Source of the DNA: an uncultured Clostridia bacterium
Lineage (GTDB): Bacteria; Bacillota; Clostridia; Christensenellales; Aristaeellaceae
Direction: 5' to 3'
Length of the DNA: 64,000 nucleotides
Assembly: GCA_946536315.1 (NCBI GenBank)
Contig: CAMNEH010000001.1
Span: forward strand, 98,467 to 162,466
The notes beneath the pieces were generated by a model that saw nothing but the letters and a program-made list of their open reading frames with translations, had not been told where the DNA came from and ran no database searches. Both the position numbers and the translations under genes were made by a program. This document shows positions 37,513-45,702 of the stretch, piece after piece. The first letter of the stretch is position 1. Each line of letters opens with the position of its first letter.

Positions 37513-37559
37513 GAACAAAGCCGCGCATCCGATTTGCGCGGTGCGGAAAGGATCAGGTT

Positions 37560-39887
37560 ATGCGGCGTAACTGCGGAAGAACGATCATATATACATTGGT
37601 ATTCGCACTGCTCGTGAGCGGCTGGGCATGCGCCGGGGACGGCATCCGGCTCAGCGCCGAGCGCCTGACGGTCGGCGAAACGCTGATCATCGAGGTAGAG
37701 GATCAGGCCCAGCAGCGCGCGATGACGCTGCTGCGCGACGGGACGCAGGTCAATACCGGCGCGCTGACGCAAGCCCGGCACGCCGCGCTGTACGCGCGTG
37801 AGCCGGGACAATACACGCTCATCGTCCAGCCCGAGGGCGGGCAGGAGTCGCGCGCGGCATTTACCGTATATGAGGAGCTCGATGTCACGCTGAACCCGGA
37901 TCACATATCCGCAGGAATGGGGGAGCGGCTGACCGCCGTGGCGGCGGCGCAGGGCGGTGTTCCGCCGCTCAGGTACGAGTTTTCCGTCACCAGCGGCAGC
38001 CGGCGCGTCGCGGCGCAGAACGGGGACAGCGCCAGGTTTGAGTGGGTGCCCTTCGAGCAGGGCGATATGAGGCTGACGGTGACAGTCACCGACGCTGCGG
38101 GGCATACCGCTTCTGCCGCGGGCACGGTCGAGGTCAGCGATCAGGGCGGCATCGCCGTGACAGGCGACACGCAAACCGTATTGGGTCAGGGCGGCATCCG
38201 CCGGCTGACGGTCCAGAGCCCGGGTCCCTGGAGCGCGAAAACGGATGAGGACTTTATCACGCTGCTGAATGATTGTGGTGAAGCGGGCGATGAGCTGCGA
38301 TTCGCGGTCGGCGCGCTGAACGGAGACGCGCGGACGGGCCGCATCACCCTGAACAGCCTGGGCCTGAGCTGCGATGTGACCGTGCGCCAGGTGGCTGACC
38401 GCGAAGAGGAAGAGGAAGTATATCTGTTCAGCAGCGTCGGCGACCGGATCACGGTCAACGGACAGAGCAATGTTTCCTGGCTCTGTCCCGCGGACGGCGC
38501 CGGTACGCTGACGGTGGACATATCGGCCAGCGGAGAATGGACAGTGGCCTCCGATGCCAGATTCGTGCGCTGGGAGCGCGAGGGAGACCTGCTCCGGATC
38601 TACGCGGAGGCGAATACGTCCGCGCAGCCCCGGAACGCGAACCTGCTGCTCAGCTGCGGCCAGTCCGGCGCGGCGATCGGTATCGCGCAGCCCGGCGCTT
38701 CCGCCGGCGCAAGTGTGCGGGAGGTCATCCTCGACCGTGACCGCGGCGCGGCCTATATGGACCAGGTCAGCGCTATGGTCCTCACGGATGAGACGGCCAG
38801 CCGCGTCGGTGTGATCGTAGACCGGCAGGCGCCTGTGTGGACGGAGGCCGGCCGGGCGGAGCGCACGGAAAACGGGCTGCGCTGGCGATTGACGCTGCCG
38901 CTGACCGGCGCCGGCGCGCAGAGCTGGCTGTTTGTCGCCGCCAATGATCAGGGCAGCGCCGATAAGGCGCTGGCGGTCGTCAATGTCGAAGCCGAGGCGC
39001 CCATGGTAGTGGGCGATGTGGAATACGCGGACGACGGCCGGGGATTCAGCGTGTGGGCGACCAGGACTGTACAGAGCGTCGAAACACTGGATGAGCAGGG
39101 AGAGGTCATGCGGACCTACCGCGCCAGCCAGGCGAAGGTGGATGAAGCGGCCGATGTGAGCGGACGGTACGTCCGCTGGACGCTGACGGTGACTGGCAGC
39201 GCCCGGCCTTCCTCCGTGCGCGCGGGGGATACGCAGATCAGCCTCGATTGGCCTGAAAGGACGGCGGATGATGCCCCGGCGCAGGAGGAAAACGCTTTTC
39301 AGCTGTACAGCCAGGAGGACGGGACATGGCATGAAGTGCCCTACCGCAAAAGCACGCTGGAGCATTCGGGCTGCGCCATTTTCGCGCTCAGCCACGCCCT
39401 GCAGCTGCTGGGCCATACCGAGCCGGAAAGCCTCCCCGCGCAGCTGGCGAAAACCTATGCCTTCTGCCTGGTGGACGGCGGAACGCTGAATTCCACGCTC
39501 GTGGGCAACGCAGCGAAGGCGTTCGGCTTCAAAACCAAGTTCAACCTGTACAGGACGAAGGAAGAAATCGTCAGGTTTTTCAAACAGGGCGCGGTCTTTT
39601 CCTTCTCCGTCGCCAGAGGACATATCGCGCTGACGGACCGGCTGAGCGCGGATGGGAAAATGTGCCATATCATCGATTCCGCGCCGAGGGCGACGTTCAG
39701 CAAAATCAAAAACGAGACCCCGATGCTGTATGACGAGGCCTCGAAAAACTATGTACCGCTGTCGAGCCCGGCGGAGATTCCCGGGCTGCGCTACTATGTC
39801 GATACGGAAGGCTACGGCGCCGCGGAATACTGGCTGAGCCTGGACTATGTCACATCGCGGGGCGTGCGGCTGATCCTGCGGCAGTGA
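37560..39887 (+). CDS. Secreted BACON-domain protein with C39-like peptidase domain
   Basis: Large exported protein of 775 residues. A signal peptide ends near 25. Beta-sandwich modules follow, of which two (about 205-285 and 300-385) resemble BACON domains, with patterns such as SPGPWSAKTDEDFITL and ASGEWTVASDARFVRW and a closing v-x-Q. Further Ig-like modules run to about 575. The C-terminal part looks like a C39/papain-like peptidase: HSGCAIFALSHALQLLGH with Cys605, RGHIALTDR with His688 and HIIDSAP with an Asp. It probably binds glycans or surface proteins and cleaves something outside the cell. It has its own promoter. Confidence 0.75.
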   Translation: MRRNCGRTIIYTLVFALLVSGWACAGDGIRLSAERLTVGETLIIEVEDQAQQRAMTLLRDGTQVNTGALTQARHAALYAREPGQYTLIVQPEGGQESRAAFTVYEELDVTLNPDHISAGMGERLTAVAAAQGGVPPLRYEFSVTSGSRRVAAQNGDSARFEWVPFEQGDMRLTVTVTDAAGHTASAAGTVEVSDQGGIAVTGDTQTVLGQGGIRRLTVQSPGPWSAKTDEDFITLLNDCGEAGDELRFAVGALNGDARTGRITLNSLGLSCDVTVRQVADREEEEEVYLFSSVGDRITVNGQSNVSWLCPADGAGTLTVDISASGEWTVASDARFVRWEREGDLLRIYAEANTSAQPRNANLLLSCGQSGAAIGIAQPGASAGASVREVILDRDRGAAYMDQVSAMVLTDETASRVGVIVDRQAPVWTEAGRAERTENGLRWRLTLPLTGAGAQSWLFVAANDQGSADKALAVVNVEAEAPMVVGDVEYADDGRGFSVWATRTVQSVETLDEQGEVMRTYRASQAKVDEAADVSGRYVRWTLTVTGSARPSSVRAGDTQISLDWPERTADDAPAQEENAFQLYSQEDGTWHEVPYRKSTLEHSGCAIFALSHALQLLGHTEPESLPAQLAKTYAFCLVDGGTLNSTLVGNAAKAFGFKTKFNLYRTKEEIVRFFKQGAVFSFSVARGHIALTDRLSADGKMCHIIDSAPRATFSKIKNETPMLYDEASKNYVPLSSPAEIPGLRYYVDTEGYGAAEYWLSLDYVTSRGVRLILRQ

Positions 39888-39893
39888 CCGGCG

Positions 39894-40577
39894 TTACGGA
39901 CTTTGGGAAAACAATACGCGGAATGAATCACGCAGCCGCTGATGCCGGATAGCGGTCGCGTCGAAATGCACGGTGCGGAAGGCCGCCTGCATAATGGGGC
40001 CGGCGCCGAAGGCGCAGATCAGGGTGCCGGGGCCCACGGGACCGCCGAGAAGCCAGCCGATCAGCGTCGCTGTGCTCAGCAGGGCGATGCTGATGACACC
40101 GATGGGAATCCGGCGGATCCGCTTGGCGAGGCCGACGAGCAGCGTATCGCGCGGTCCGCAGCCGAGGGAAGCGAGCATGTAGGTGTATTGGGTATAGGCC
40201 AGCACCACCAGGCCCAGCAGCAGCATCGGCACAGCGGTGAGCGGGGACCGCGCGGGTGGGACGATATTCAGCCAATTGAAGAAATCTACGGATTTGCCGA
40301 CCACGATGGCGTCAATGAACATCGACAGCCCGATGGGCTCCTTCAGCGCGATATCGATGGCCAGGATGGTCACAGATACGGCGATGGAAGCAGAGCCATA
40401 CAGAATGCCCAGGCTTTTTGACAGGCCCAGGTTCAGCACATCCCATGGCGCGGCGCCGATATTGGCCTGAATGGTCAGGTAGATGCCAAAGCCGTTGACA
40501 AACAGGCTGAGCGCCGACAGGACCATGTTCAGACAGATGGCGGTCGGTGTGCGGTTGCCCCGCAGATCATGTATCAT
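39894..40577 (-). CDS. YczE/YyaS-family membrane protein
   Basis: Predicted integral membrane protein of 227 residues with about six hydrophobic helices. The motifs GIYLTIQANIGAAPWDVLN and LGCGPRDTLLVGL are typical of the YczE/YyaS/YitT-like family, whose function is not established. It is the last gene of the minus-strand run that begins with the HPr-kinase-like gene, 41 bases after the metallo-hydrolase. Whether it belongs to the peptide system functionally is open; a transporter role is possible. Confidence 0.85.
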   Translation of the reverse strand: MIHDLRGNRTPTAICLNMVLSALSLFVNGFGIYLTIQANIGAAPWDVLNLGLSKSLGILYGSASIAVSVTILAIDIALKEPIGLSMFIDAIVVGKSVDFFNWLNIVPPARSPLTAVPMLLLGLVVLAYTQYTYMLASLGCGPRDTLLVGLAKRIRRIPIGVISIALLSTATLIGWLLGGPVGPGTLICAFGAGPIMQAAFRTVHFDATAIRHQRLRDSFRVLFSQSP

Positions 40578-40618
40578 GGCGTTTGTACGCCCCCGCGGCG
40601 CGGGAGTGCCTTTCTCTG

Positions 40619-41245
40619 TTATCCCAGATAATGCCGCTTCTCATCGCCGACGGTCGTCGGCGATGAATGTCCGGAATACAAAACGGTGTTGTCCGGCAGC
40701 GTGAGGATCTTCCGGCGGATGCTGTCGAGCAGGACGCGGCCGTTGCCGCCGGGAAAGCGGTCGTTGCCGCGGCCGTTGCGGAAGATGGTGTCGCCGACGA
40801 ACGCAAGGCCCTGCGTCCCATCGTAATATATCACGGAATCCGGCGTGTGGCCCGGCGTGTGGATGACGCTGAGCGCGCGCGACGGGTCCGCTGCCAGCGC
40901 GATGCGGTCGCCGTCGCGCAGAGGTTGGAACCGGTCGACGGTGATGGGCGGGGGACACTGGCTGGACAGGTTGAGGCGAGGATCCTGGAGGTACGCGCCG
41001 CCGGCCTCGTGGATGAAAACGGGAATGTCGTTTTCTTCCCGGATGTCCGCAATGCCGCCGATATGGTCAAAATGGCCGTGCGTCAACAGGATTTTTTCCA
41101 CCGTCCAGCCGCGCTCGCGGACCGAGCGCATCAGCCGGTGCCCCTCCGCGCCAGGGTCGATCAGGAACGCGTGGCCGGTCATGTCGTCCACCCACAGATA
41201 GCAGTTGACTTCCATAAAACCCGTTACGGGCAGGCATACGATCAT
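40619..41245 (-). CDS. MBL-fold metallo-hydrolase
   Basis: Metallo-beta-lactamase-fold hydrolase of 208 residues, closest to the glyoxalase II-like group. All metal ligands are present: LLTHGHFDHIGG (H-x-H-x-D-H), a His in IHTPGHTPDS, the bridging Asp in FVGDTIF, and the last His in LYSGHSSPTTVG. GAGG lies seven bases before the ATG. It starts nine bases after the nucleotidyltransferase stop, so it is transcribed with the peptide cassette. It may be a general thioesterase that merely shares the operon. Confidence 0.92.
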   Translation of the reverse strand: MIVCLPVTGFMEVNCYLWVDDMTGHAFLIDPGAEGHRLMRSVRERGWTVEKILLTHGHFDHIGGIADIREENDIPVFIHEAGGAYLQDPRLNLSSQCPPPITVDRFQPLRDGDRIALAADPSRALSVIHTPGHTPDSVIYYDGTQGLAFVGDTIFRNGRGNDRFPGGNGRVLLDSIRRKILTLPDNTVLYSGHSSPTTVGDEKRHYLG

Positions 41246-41254
41246 TGATTCACC

Positions 41255-42346
41255 TCAGAACGGGCGTTTTTTGGTATGCATCAGGTTCAGCTCCGTCATC
41301 GCGTTTTCGCGCCTGAACAGCACCACGTCAAAGAAACGCCAGAGGGGAAACAGCGGCAGGAAAATCCTGTGCCGATAGAAGAAGGGATACTGCGACTGAA
41401 TGCTGCTCATGGGCAAAAAAATCCGTCCCAGGAAGTATTTGAGCTTTCCCTGCTTCAGCACCTGGTTTTCAGCGCTGTGCTGAAGGGTGCCGAATGCGGA
41501 GGAGCTCAGCACATAATGCAGCATTTCCTTCTCGTCCTCCGGCAGCGGCTGATCGGTGAACAGCCGCTGGGCCAGATGGCGGGCGCGGCGTTCAAAGTCG
41601 TCGATGCCGAGCTTCCGCAGCTCCGCGTTCAGGTAGTCCAAATTCAGCGCGGACTGGTGCCTGTTCAGAAAAACATAGATGTCCAGGAACGACCTGAGCC
41701 CGGTTCCGTCGTTGTAGAAATGCTTGTAGGTATGCGCGAGCATATAAATGTAAAAATCCTCCGGGCTGAAGCGCAGCGCGGCGCCGTGATCCGGCAGCAG
41801 TCTGTCTTTGACGTTCCGGTAATAATCACGCAATCGGGCCGGATGCTGCGGCCCAAACAGGGCCGTATGCATTTCAAAGCTGACGATGGGCGGCCTGTGG
41901 TAAACATCGTGAATGCCGACGCCGAACTGATATGTGCTGAACCCGATGCTCTCCATGAACGCCTTGACGTCCGCTGCGCGGGTGGCGTCGAACAGAATGT
42001 CGATATCCGCCATCTCACGCATAAATGCTTTGGGGTAATCCGCTTTCAGCACATCGCCCTTGAGCGGCACGTACCAGATGCCGGCGTCGTTCAGGAAGCG
42101 CACCACCTGGGCGCGGGCGGCGTCAAACATGAGGTGCTTGCGCAGCGCATCGGCGATCACCATGGACGAACGCTTGTCCCTGAGACCGGCCGATTCCAGC
42201 GCGATGCTGACACAGGCGCTCAGCAGGTGAGCGGACGCCACCGCGTACACGGCGTCCAGATCCAGACCGGAGAGCCTGTCCTGATCCGGGGTGACGCCGT
42301 TGACGGCGCAACCGGCCAGGTAAATGATGGCCTCATCCGTATTCAT
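41255..42346 (-). CDS. NTP_transf_5 nucleotidyltransferase
   Basis: Predicted 363-residue nucleotidyltransferase of the NTP_transf_5 (PF14907) family. The motifs are YVPLKGDVL with Lys96-Gly97 and MREMADIDILF with the metal-binding Asp114 and Asp116; SFEMHTAL and LAHTYKHFYNDG follow, as in the family. In lasso peptide clusters of the paeninodin/pseudomycoidin type, a homologue further modifies the phosphorylated tail of the peptide. Here it follows the S26-like protease gene with six bases between them, and GAGGAGG precedes its start. I infer that it acts on the peptide encoded at 43104-43253. Confidence 0.88.
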   Translation of the reverse strand: MNTDEAIIYLAGCAVNGVTPDQDRLSGLDLDAVYAVASAHLLSACVSIALESAGLRDKRSSMVIADALRKHLMFDAARAQVVRFLNDAGIWYVPLKGDVLKADYPKAFMREMADIDILFDATRAADVKAFMESIGFSTYQFGVGIHDVYHRPPIVSFEMHTALFGPQHPARLRDYYRNVKDRLLPDHGAALRFSPEDFYIYMLAHTYKHFYNDGTGLRSFLDIYVFLNRHQSALNLDYLNAELRKLGIDDFERRARHLAQRLFTDQPLPEDEKEMLHYVLSSSAFGTLQHSAENQVLKQGKLKYFLGRIFLPMSSIQSQYPFFYRHRIFLPLFPLWRFFDVVLFRRENAMTELNLMHTKKRPF

Positions 42347-42352
42347 CCCCTG

Positions 42353-42787
42353 TCACCTCCTCAGCCCAATGCGCCGGGCGATGGCGTAAAGCCGGCTGTG
42401 GGCGCGTATCACAAGTATCCTGAGCGGATAAATGAATGTCCAGAGCCGCGCGTACGCGCGATAGGCCCGGCTGGTTACGCTGTATTGCCTGCCGTTGCGC
42501 TGGAACCCGGTCAGCAGCCCGATGACCGCCTCATCCGGCACCCGCTCCAGCGCGTAGGTGTTGTCACCCCTGAACAGGTAGTAGTCCTTCCGCACCCGGA
42601 TGACCCGGTGCAGGACATAGCTGGCGCCGCGCCTGTACAGCGCGACGTCATATTTATGCAGACGCGAATCAGGGACCTGGAGTATGACCAGGTCCCTGTT
42701 CTGCCGCAGCATCGGCTCCATACTGACGCCCTTGGTTTTGTACACTAACTGGCCGTCCCGCGCGAGGAGCATCTCAAATGTGCTCAT
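42353..42787 (-). CDS. S24/S26-family (signal-peptidase-like) serine protease
   Basis: Predicted 144-residue protease of the S24/S26 fold. The nucleophile is Ser22 in TKGVSMEPML. The second catalytic position holds His60 in YVLHRVI, as in SipW/ER-type peptidases, rather than the Lys of ordinary bacterial signal peptidase I. FRGDNTYALE is the last conserved block. There is no N-terminal membrane anchor, but a hydrophobic stretch near the C-terminus (LWTFIYPLRILVI) may attach it to the membrane. It lies between the PqqD-like and nucleotidyltransferase genes, so it is the best candidate to cut the leader from the peptide. Confidence 0.85.
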   Translation of the reverse strand: MSTFEMLLARDGQLVYKTKGVSMEPMLRQNRDLVILQVPDSRLHKYDVALYRRGASYVLHRVIRVRKDYYLFRGDNTYALERVPDEAVIGLLTGFQRNGRQYSVTSRAYRAYARLWTFIYPLRILVIRAHSRLYAIARRIGLRR

Positions 42788-42797
42788 GCGGCTGAAC

Positions 42798-43058
42798 TTA
42801 TCCTTCGATAGCGCCGATGCCGCGAAGCGTGCTCACGATGCGCGCCACATCCTTGGCGATGGTGTCGCGCGGCGCGTCGTATTTGAGACACATCCGGTCG
42901 ACGATCGCGTCCTGCGTGGTCTCTTCTTTGAGGCAGTCCACGATGAACGCGGCCGTCCGGTTGCTGCGGACGACACCGCTGAAGGTTACAGTGCCGAGGG
43001 GCACCAGAAACTGAGTGTCGTCAATATCCTGTGTGACAAACTCTGGCTTCAGCTTCAT
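42798..43058 (-). CDS. PqqD-like peptide-recognition protein
   Basis: Predicted 86-residue PqqD-family protein, that is a RiPP recognition element that binds precursor leaders. It keeps the family pattern: an N-terminal beta-hairpin (KLKPEFVTQDIDDTQFLVPL), the NRTAAFIVDCL helix entry, the winged-helix segment TQDAIVDRMCLKY and a C-terminal helix. I start at the ATG at 43058, with AAGGA 11 bases upstream; a GTG at 43079 lacks a ribosome site. Its partner should be the 49-residue peptide encoded 45 bases upstream. Confidence 0.87.
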   Translation of the reverse strand: MKLKPEFVTQDIDDTQFLVPLGTVTFSGVVRSNRTAAFIVDCLKEETTQDAIVDRMCLKYDAPRDTIAKDVARIVSTLRGIGAIEG

Positions 43059-43103
43059 AGGAATACCGATCCTTACCACTCGTTGGCCAGCTTATGCGGG
43101 CTG

Positions 43104-43253
43104 TCAGTTGTCGCCACCGATGGAGGTGGTGTAGGTGTTTCCGGCAGAGTCCTGATAAGTGACGCTCATGCCGCTGATGAAACCGCTGGTCAGAATCACG
43201 TTGTCATTCGCGATATCGACCAGTTCCATGCTGGGGGTTACATACTTCTCCAT
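43104..43253 (-). CDS. Candidate RiPP precursor peptide, 49 residues
   Basis: Short gene with an excellent ribosome site (AGGAGG, seven-base spacing) between the HPr-kinase-like and PqqD-like genes. The leader begins MEKYVTPSMELVDIA; Y4-x-x-P7 resembles the Y-x-x-P motif that PqqD-like B1 proteins read in lasso precursors. T22-S23 before G24 mimics the Thr at -2 and the Gly that starts many lasso cores. The putative core from Gly24 is 26 residues, rich in Ser, Thr and Gly (SGMSVTYQDSAG, then NTYTTSIGGDN), with no Cys and no Asp/Glu at core positions 7-9, so neither lanthionines nor a lasso ring can form. That it is a modified peptide is inferred from context and leader. Confidence 0.78.
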   Translation of the reverse strand: MEKYVTPSMELVDIANDNVILTSGFISGMSVTYQDSAGNTYTTSIGGDN

Positions 43254-43287
43254 GTCAATTCCTCCTGAAAAGAGCTTGAAGCTATAC

Positions 43288-44031
43288 TCAGCCTGCGCGG
43301 CCGGAGTGACGCTGCATATATGTCCGGGCAAAATACGCCGAGGAGATGTCCGGCGTGCAGCACAGGTGGTAAAAATCCGCCGAGTTGGCTACAGTACGCT
43401 CAATGGTCATAATGCGGAGCGATGTCGCTGGATGGACGGATGCATAAGCGGAGCTCAGCAGCGTCTGGAAGGCCTCAGCGCCGGACAGGACCGACATGCT
43501 GTTTTCCGTCGCGCGGTCGAGGAGGATGATGGCTCTGAGCGGCGCGTACGCGTTGCGGCTCAGGCGGTGCTTGCCGGCCCAGGGGGTACCGTAGACCCTG
43601 ACTTCGTCCGGGAGAATGCGCAGAAGCGGTTTGTCGTCGTTGATCATCCAGACCCGATCGCCGAAGGCTTCGCGCCACAGGCGGGCGTGGGTGCTTTTCC
43701 CCGTGCCGCTCCTGGCGGTGAATACATAGGCCTCGCCGTCCATGCACAGGGCGGAACCGTGCATCAGCAGCACGTCATAGGCCACGAGCGATTCGGCCAG
43801 CAGCGCATGGATCGCGTTGTTTTCCAAAAAAGCGGGGGGGAGGGGCTGCGGTTCTCCGCCGTTTAAGACGGCCACGCGGTCAAACCCCGACTGGATGCGG
43901 CGCAGATCTTCGTCGTCCGGCCGGATAGTGATCAGCGGGGGGCGCTCCGTCCGGTAATCGGACAGGAACACTTCATTCTCCGGATAGCGGCAGATGACCT
44001 CTGCCGGAATCCCTGCGAGTTCGATCAGCAT
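43288..44031 (-). CDS. HPr-kinase-like protein (peptide kinase candidate)
   Basis: Predicted 247-residue protein with the HPr kinase/phosphorylase C-terminal fold. LMHGSAL (His91) opens the domain, Walker A is FTARSGTGKSTHARLW (about 104-119), and INDDKPLLR supplies the acidic residues. The N-terminal HprK domain and HPr context are missing. Homologues of this size (PadeK, PsmK types) phosphorylate the C-terminal Ser of lasso precursors. It is first in the operon, with AAAGGA nine bases before the ATG and the peptide gene 34 bases downstream. A Ser/Thr of the peptide tail is the likely target. Confidence 0.88.
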   Translation of the reverse strand: MLIELAGIPAEVICRYPENEVFLSDYRTERPPLITIRPDDEDLRRIQSGFDRVAVLNGGEPQPLPPAFLENNAIHALLAESLVAYDVLLMHGSALCMDGEAYVFTARSGTGKSTHARLWREAFGDRVWMINDDKPLLRILPDEVRVYGTPWAGKHRLSRNAYAPLRAIILLDRATENSMSVLSGAEAFQTLLSSAYASVHPATSLRIMTIERTVANSADFYHLCCTPDISSAYFARTYMQRHSGRAG

Positions 44032-44148
44032 GTCAGATGTTCCTTTATCGCGCAGCGGGTCCGGCGCAGCGTGTGCGTGTTCTGCCGCCGAAGCGGGAGA
44101 AGAAAGCCCGGAAAAAGCCGGATTTCTCGTAGAAACCAGAACGCTGTT

Positions 44149-44177
44149 ATCATATCACTTTAGTCCGCTCTTTGCAA
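44149..44177 (-). promoter_or_regulatory. Sigma-A promoter for the peptide cassette
   Basis: TTGCAA at 44172-44177 and TATGAT at 44149-44154 with a 17-base spacer. The leader to the HPr-kinase-like ATG is about 110 bases and holds no gene that I can support. Confidence 0.82.
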
Positions 44178-44216
44178 GTAAAACATAATTATCGTGTAAA
44201 AATGCCGGGGCAGGGC

Positions 44217-44245
44217 TTGCAATTTGCGGGAAATTCGATTATAAT
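44217..44245 (+). promoter_or_regulatory. Sigma-A promoter for the SRP RNA
   Basis: TTGCAA at 44217-44222 and a perfect TATAAT at 44240-44245 with a 17-base spacer. The predicted start falls at about 44251, where the RNA helix begins. Confidence 0.92.
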
Positions 44246-44250
44246 GGCTC

Positions 44251-44373
44251 TGCCGTTATGCGGATGGGCTCCGTGCGATGCAGCGGTGTGAACCCTGTCA
44301 GGTCCGAAAGGAAGCAGCAGTAAGCGCAAGGCGCATGTGCCGCGGTTCTGTCTGTCCGTATGGCGGTATTTTT
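44251..44373 (+). ncRNA. ffs: Signal recognition particle RNA, small bacterial type
   Basis: The hallmark helix-8 loop is present: GTGAACCCTGTCAGGTCC followed by a GAAA tetraloop and GGAAGCAGCAG (about 44287-44322). The 5' end TGCCGTTATGCGGA can pair with the 3' end TCCGTATGGCGGTA to close the long hairpin, and TTTTT follows. It is the RNA scaffold on which Ffh binds for membrane targeting. It lies alone upstream of glyA, with its own promoter. The exact ends are estimates. Confidence 0.93.
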
Positions 44374-44452
44374 GTATCATTTTATCTTCGGATCTGATGT
44401 TTGCGGGGAGTCCTGCGCGACAGTGATCCCGGATACCGTGGGGAGGAAAAGA

Positions 44453-45691
44453 ATGCTGCAGATACCTGATTGCCTGAAGCAGACGGATGCGGAAATCGCG
44501 GAGGTCATCCAGGCGGAAAGCGAGCGCCAGCAGGCGCACCTTGAACTGATTGCTTCTGAAAACTTTGTATCTCCCGCGGTGCTGGCGGCGATGGGGAGCG
44601 TGCTGACCAACAAGTACGCCGAGGGCTACCCGGGGCACCGCTATTACGGCGGGTGCGCGTGCGTGGACCGCGCGGAGGATATCGCGCGGGAACGCGCGAC
44701 GCAGCTGTATGGCGCGGATCACGCCAACGTGCAGCCGCACAGCGGCTCACAGGCGAATATGGCCGTTTATTTCGCGCTGCTGAAGCCCGGCGACACGGTG
44801 CTGGGCATGAATCTGAACGCCGGCGGACACCTGACCCACGGGAGCCCGGTCAATATTTCCGGAAAATACTTTCATTTCGAAAGCTACGGCCTGAATCCTG
44901 AGACGGAGCGCATCGATTACGACGCGCTGCGCGAGCAGGCGCTGAGCGTCCGGCCGCGGCTGATCGTCGCCGGCGCTTCCGCGTATCCACGCACCATTGA
45001 CTTTGAACGCCTGCGCGCAATTGCGGATGAGGCCGGCGCGCTGCTGATGGTGGATATGGCGCATATCGCCGGCCTGGTCGCCGCGGGCGAACATCCCTCG
45101 CCGGTGCCGTACGCCGACGTAGTGACCACCACCACGCACAAAACGCTCCGCGGCCCCCGCGGCGGCATGATCCTGTGCCGTCAGGAATATGCCCGCGCGA
45201 TCGACAAGGCCATCTTCCCCGGCATACAGGGCGGGCCGCTGATGCACGTCATCGCGGCCAAGGCCGTCTGCCTGAAGGAAGCCATGAGCCCGGATTTCAA
45301 CCGCTACCAGCACCAGATCATCCTCAACGCCAAGGCGCTGGAGGATGGGCTGCGCAAAAACGGGGTGCGGATGGTATCGGACGGGACGGACAACCACCTG
45401 ATCCTGATCGATCTGTGCGATACCGAGATCACCGGCCTGCAGCTGGAGACCTGGCTGGGCGATGCCAATATCACCGTCAACAAAAACATGGTGCCTCGCG
45501 ACCGCAGGAAGCCGGCCGAAACGAGCGGTGTGCGCATCGGTACGCCGGCTGTGACGACCCGCGGCCTGATGGAAGAGGACATGCGCGATATCGCGGACGG
45601 TATCGCGAGGCTGATCCGGGAAGGCGAAGCGGCTATCCCGGACGTGCGGCAGATGACGGCGCGGCTGACGGCGAAATATCCCCTGTACTGA
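44453..45691 (+). CDS. glyA: Serine hydroxymethyltransferase
   Basis: PLP enzyme that interconverts serine and glycine while charging tetrahydrofolate. The 412 residues fit the family. Motifs are [33 protein letters not shown], and [14 protein letters not shown] with the PLP lysine. I use the ATG at 44453, with GGAGG seven bases upstream; the frame can be read further upstream but that part lies over the SRP RNA. Confidence 0.97.
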   Translation: MLQIPDCLKQTDAEIAEVIQAESERQQAHLELIASENFVSPAVLAAMGSVLTNKYAEGYPGHRYYGGCACVDRAEDIARERATQLYGADHANVQPHSGSQANMAVYFALLKPGDTVLGMNLNAGGHLTHGSPVNISGKYFHFESYGLNPETERIDYDALREQALSVRPRLIVAGASAYPRTIDFERLRAIADEAGALLMVDMAHIAGLVAAGEHPSPVPYADVVTTTTHKTLRGPRGGMILCRQEYARAIDKAIFPGIQGGPLMHVIAAKAVCLKEAMSPDFNRYQHQIILNAKALEDGLRKNGVRMVSDGTDNHLILIDLCDTEITGLQLETWLGDANITVNKNMVPRDRRKPAETSGVRIGTPAVTTRGLMEEDMRDIADGIARLIREGEAAIPDVRQMTARLTAKYPLY

Positions 45692-45702
45692 GAGGCTGAA
45701 CG

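Noticed and set aside
41255-44031. Calling the peptide cassette a lasso peptide cluster
   Set aside because: No asparagine-synthetase-like cyclase or B2 protease is present and the core lacks Asp/Glu at position 7-9.
44290-44452. N-terminal extension of glyA reading through the SRP RNA
   Set aside because: The upstream codons lie over the SRP RNA 3' end and have no family similarity; the ATG at 44453 has a strong ribosome site and gives the normal length.
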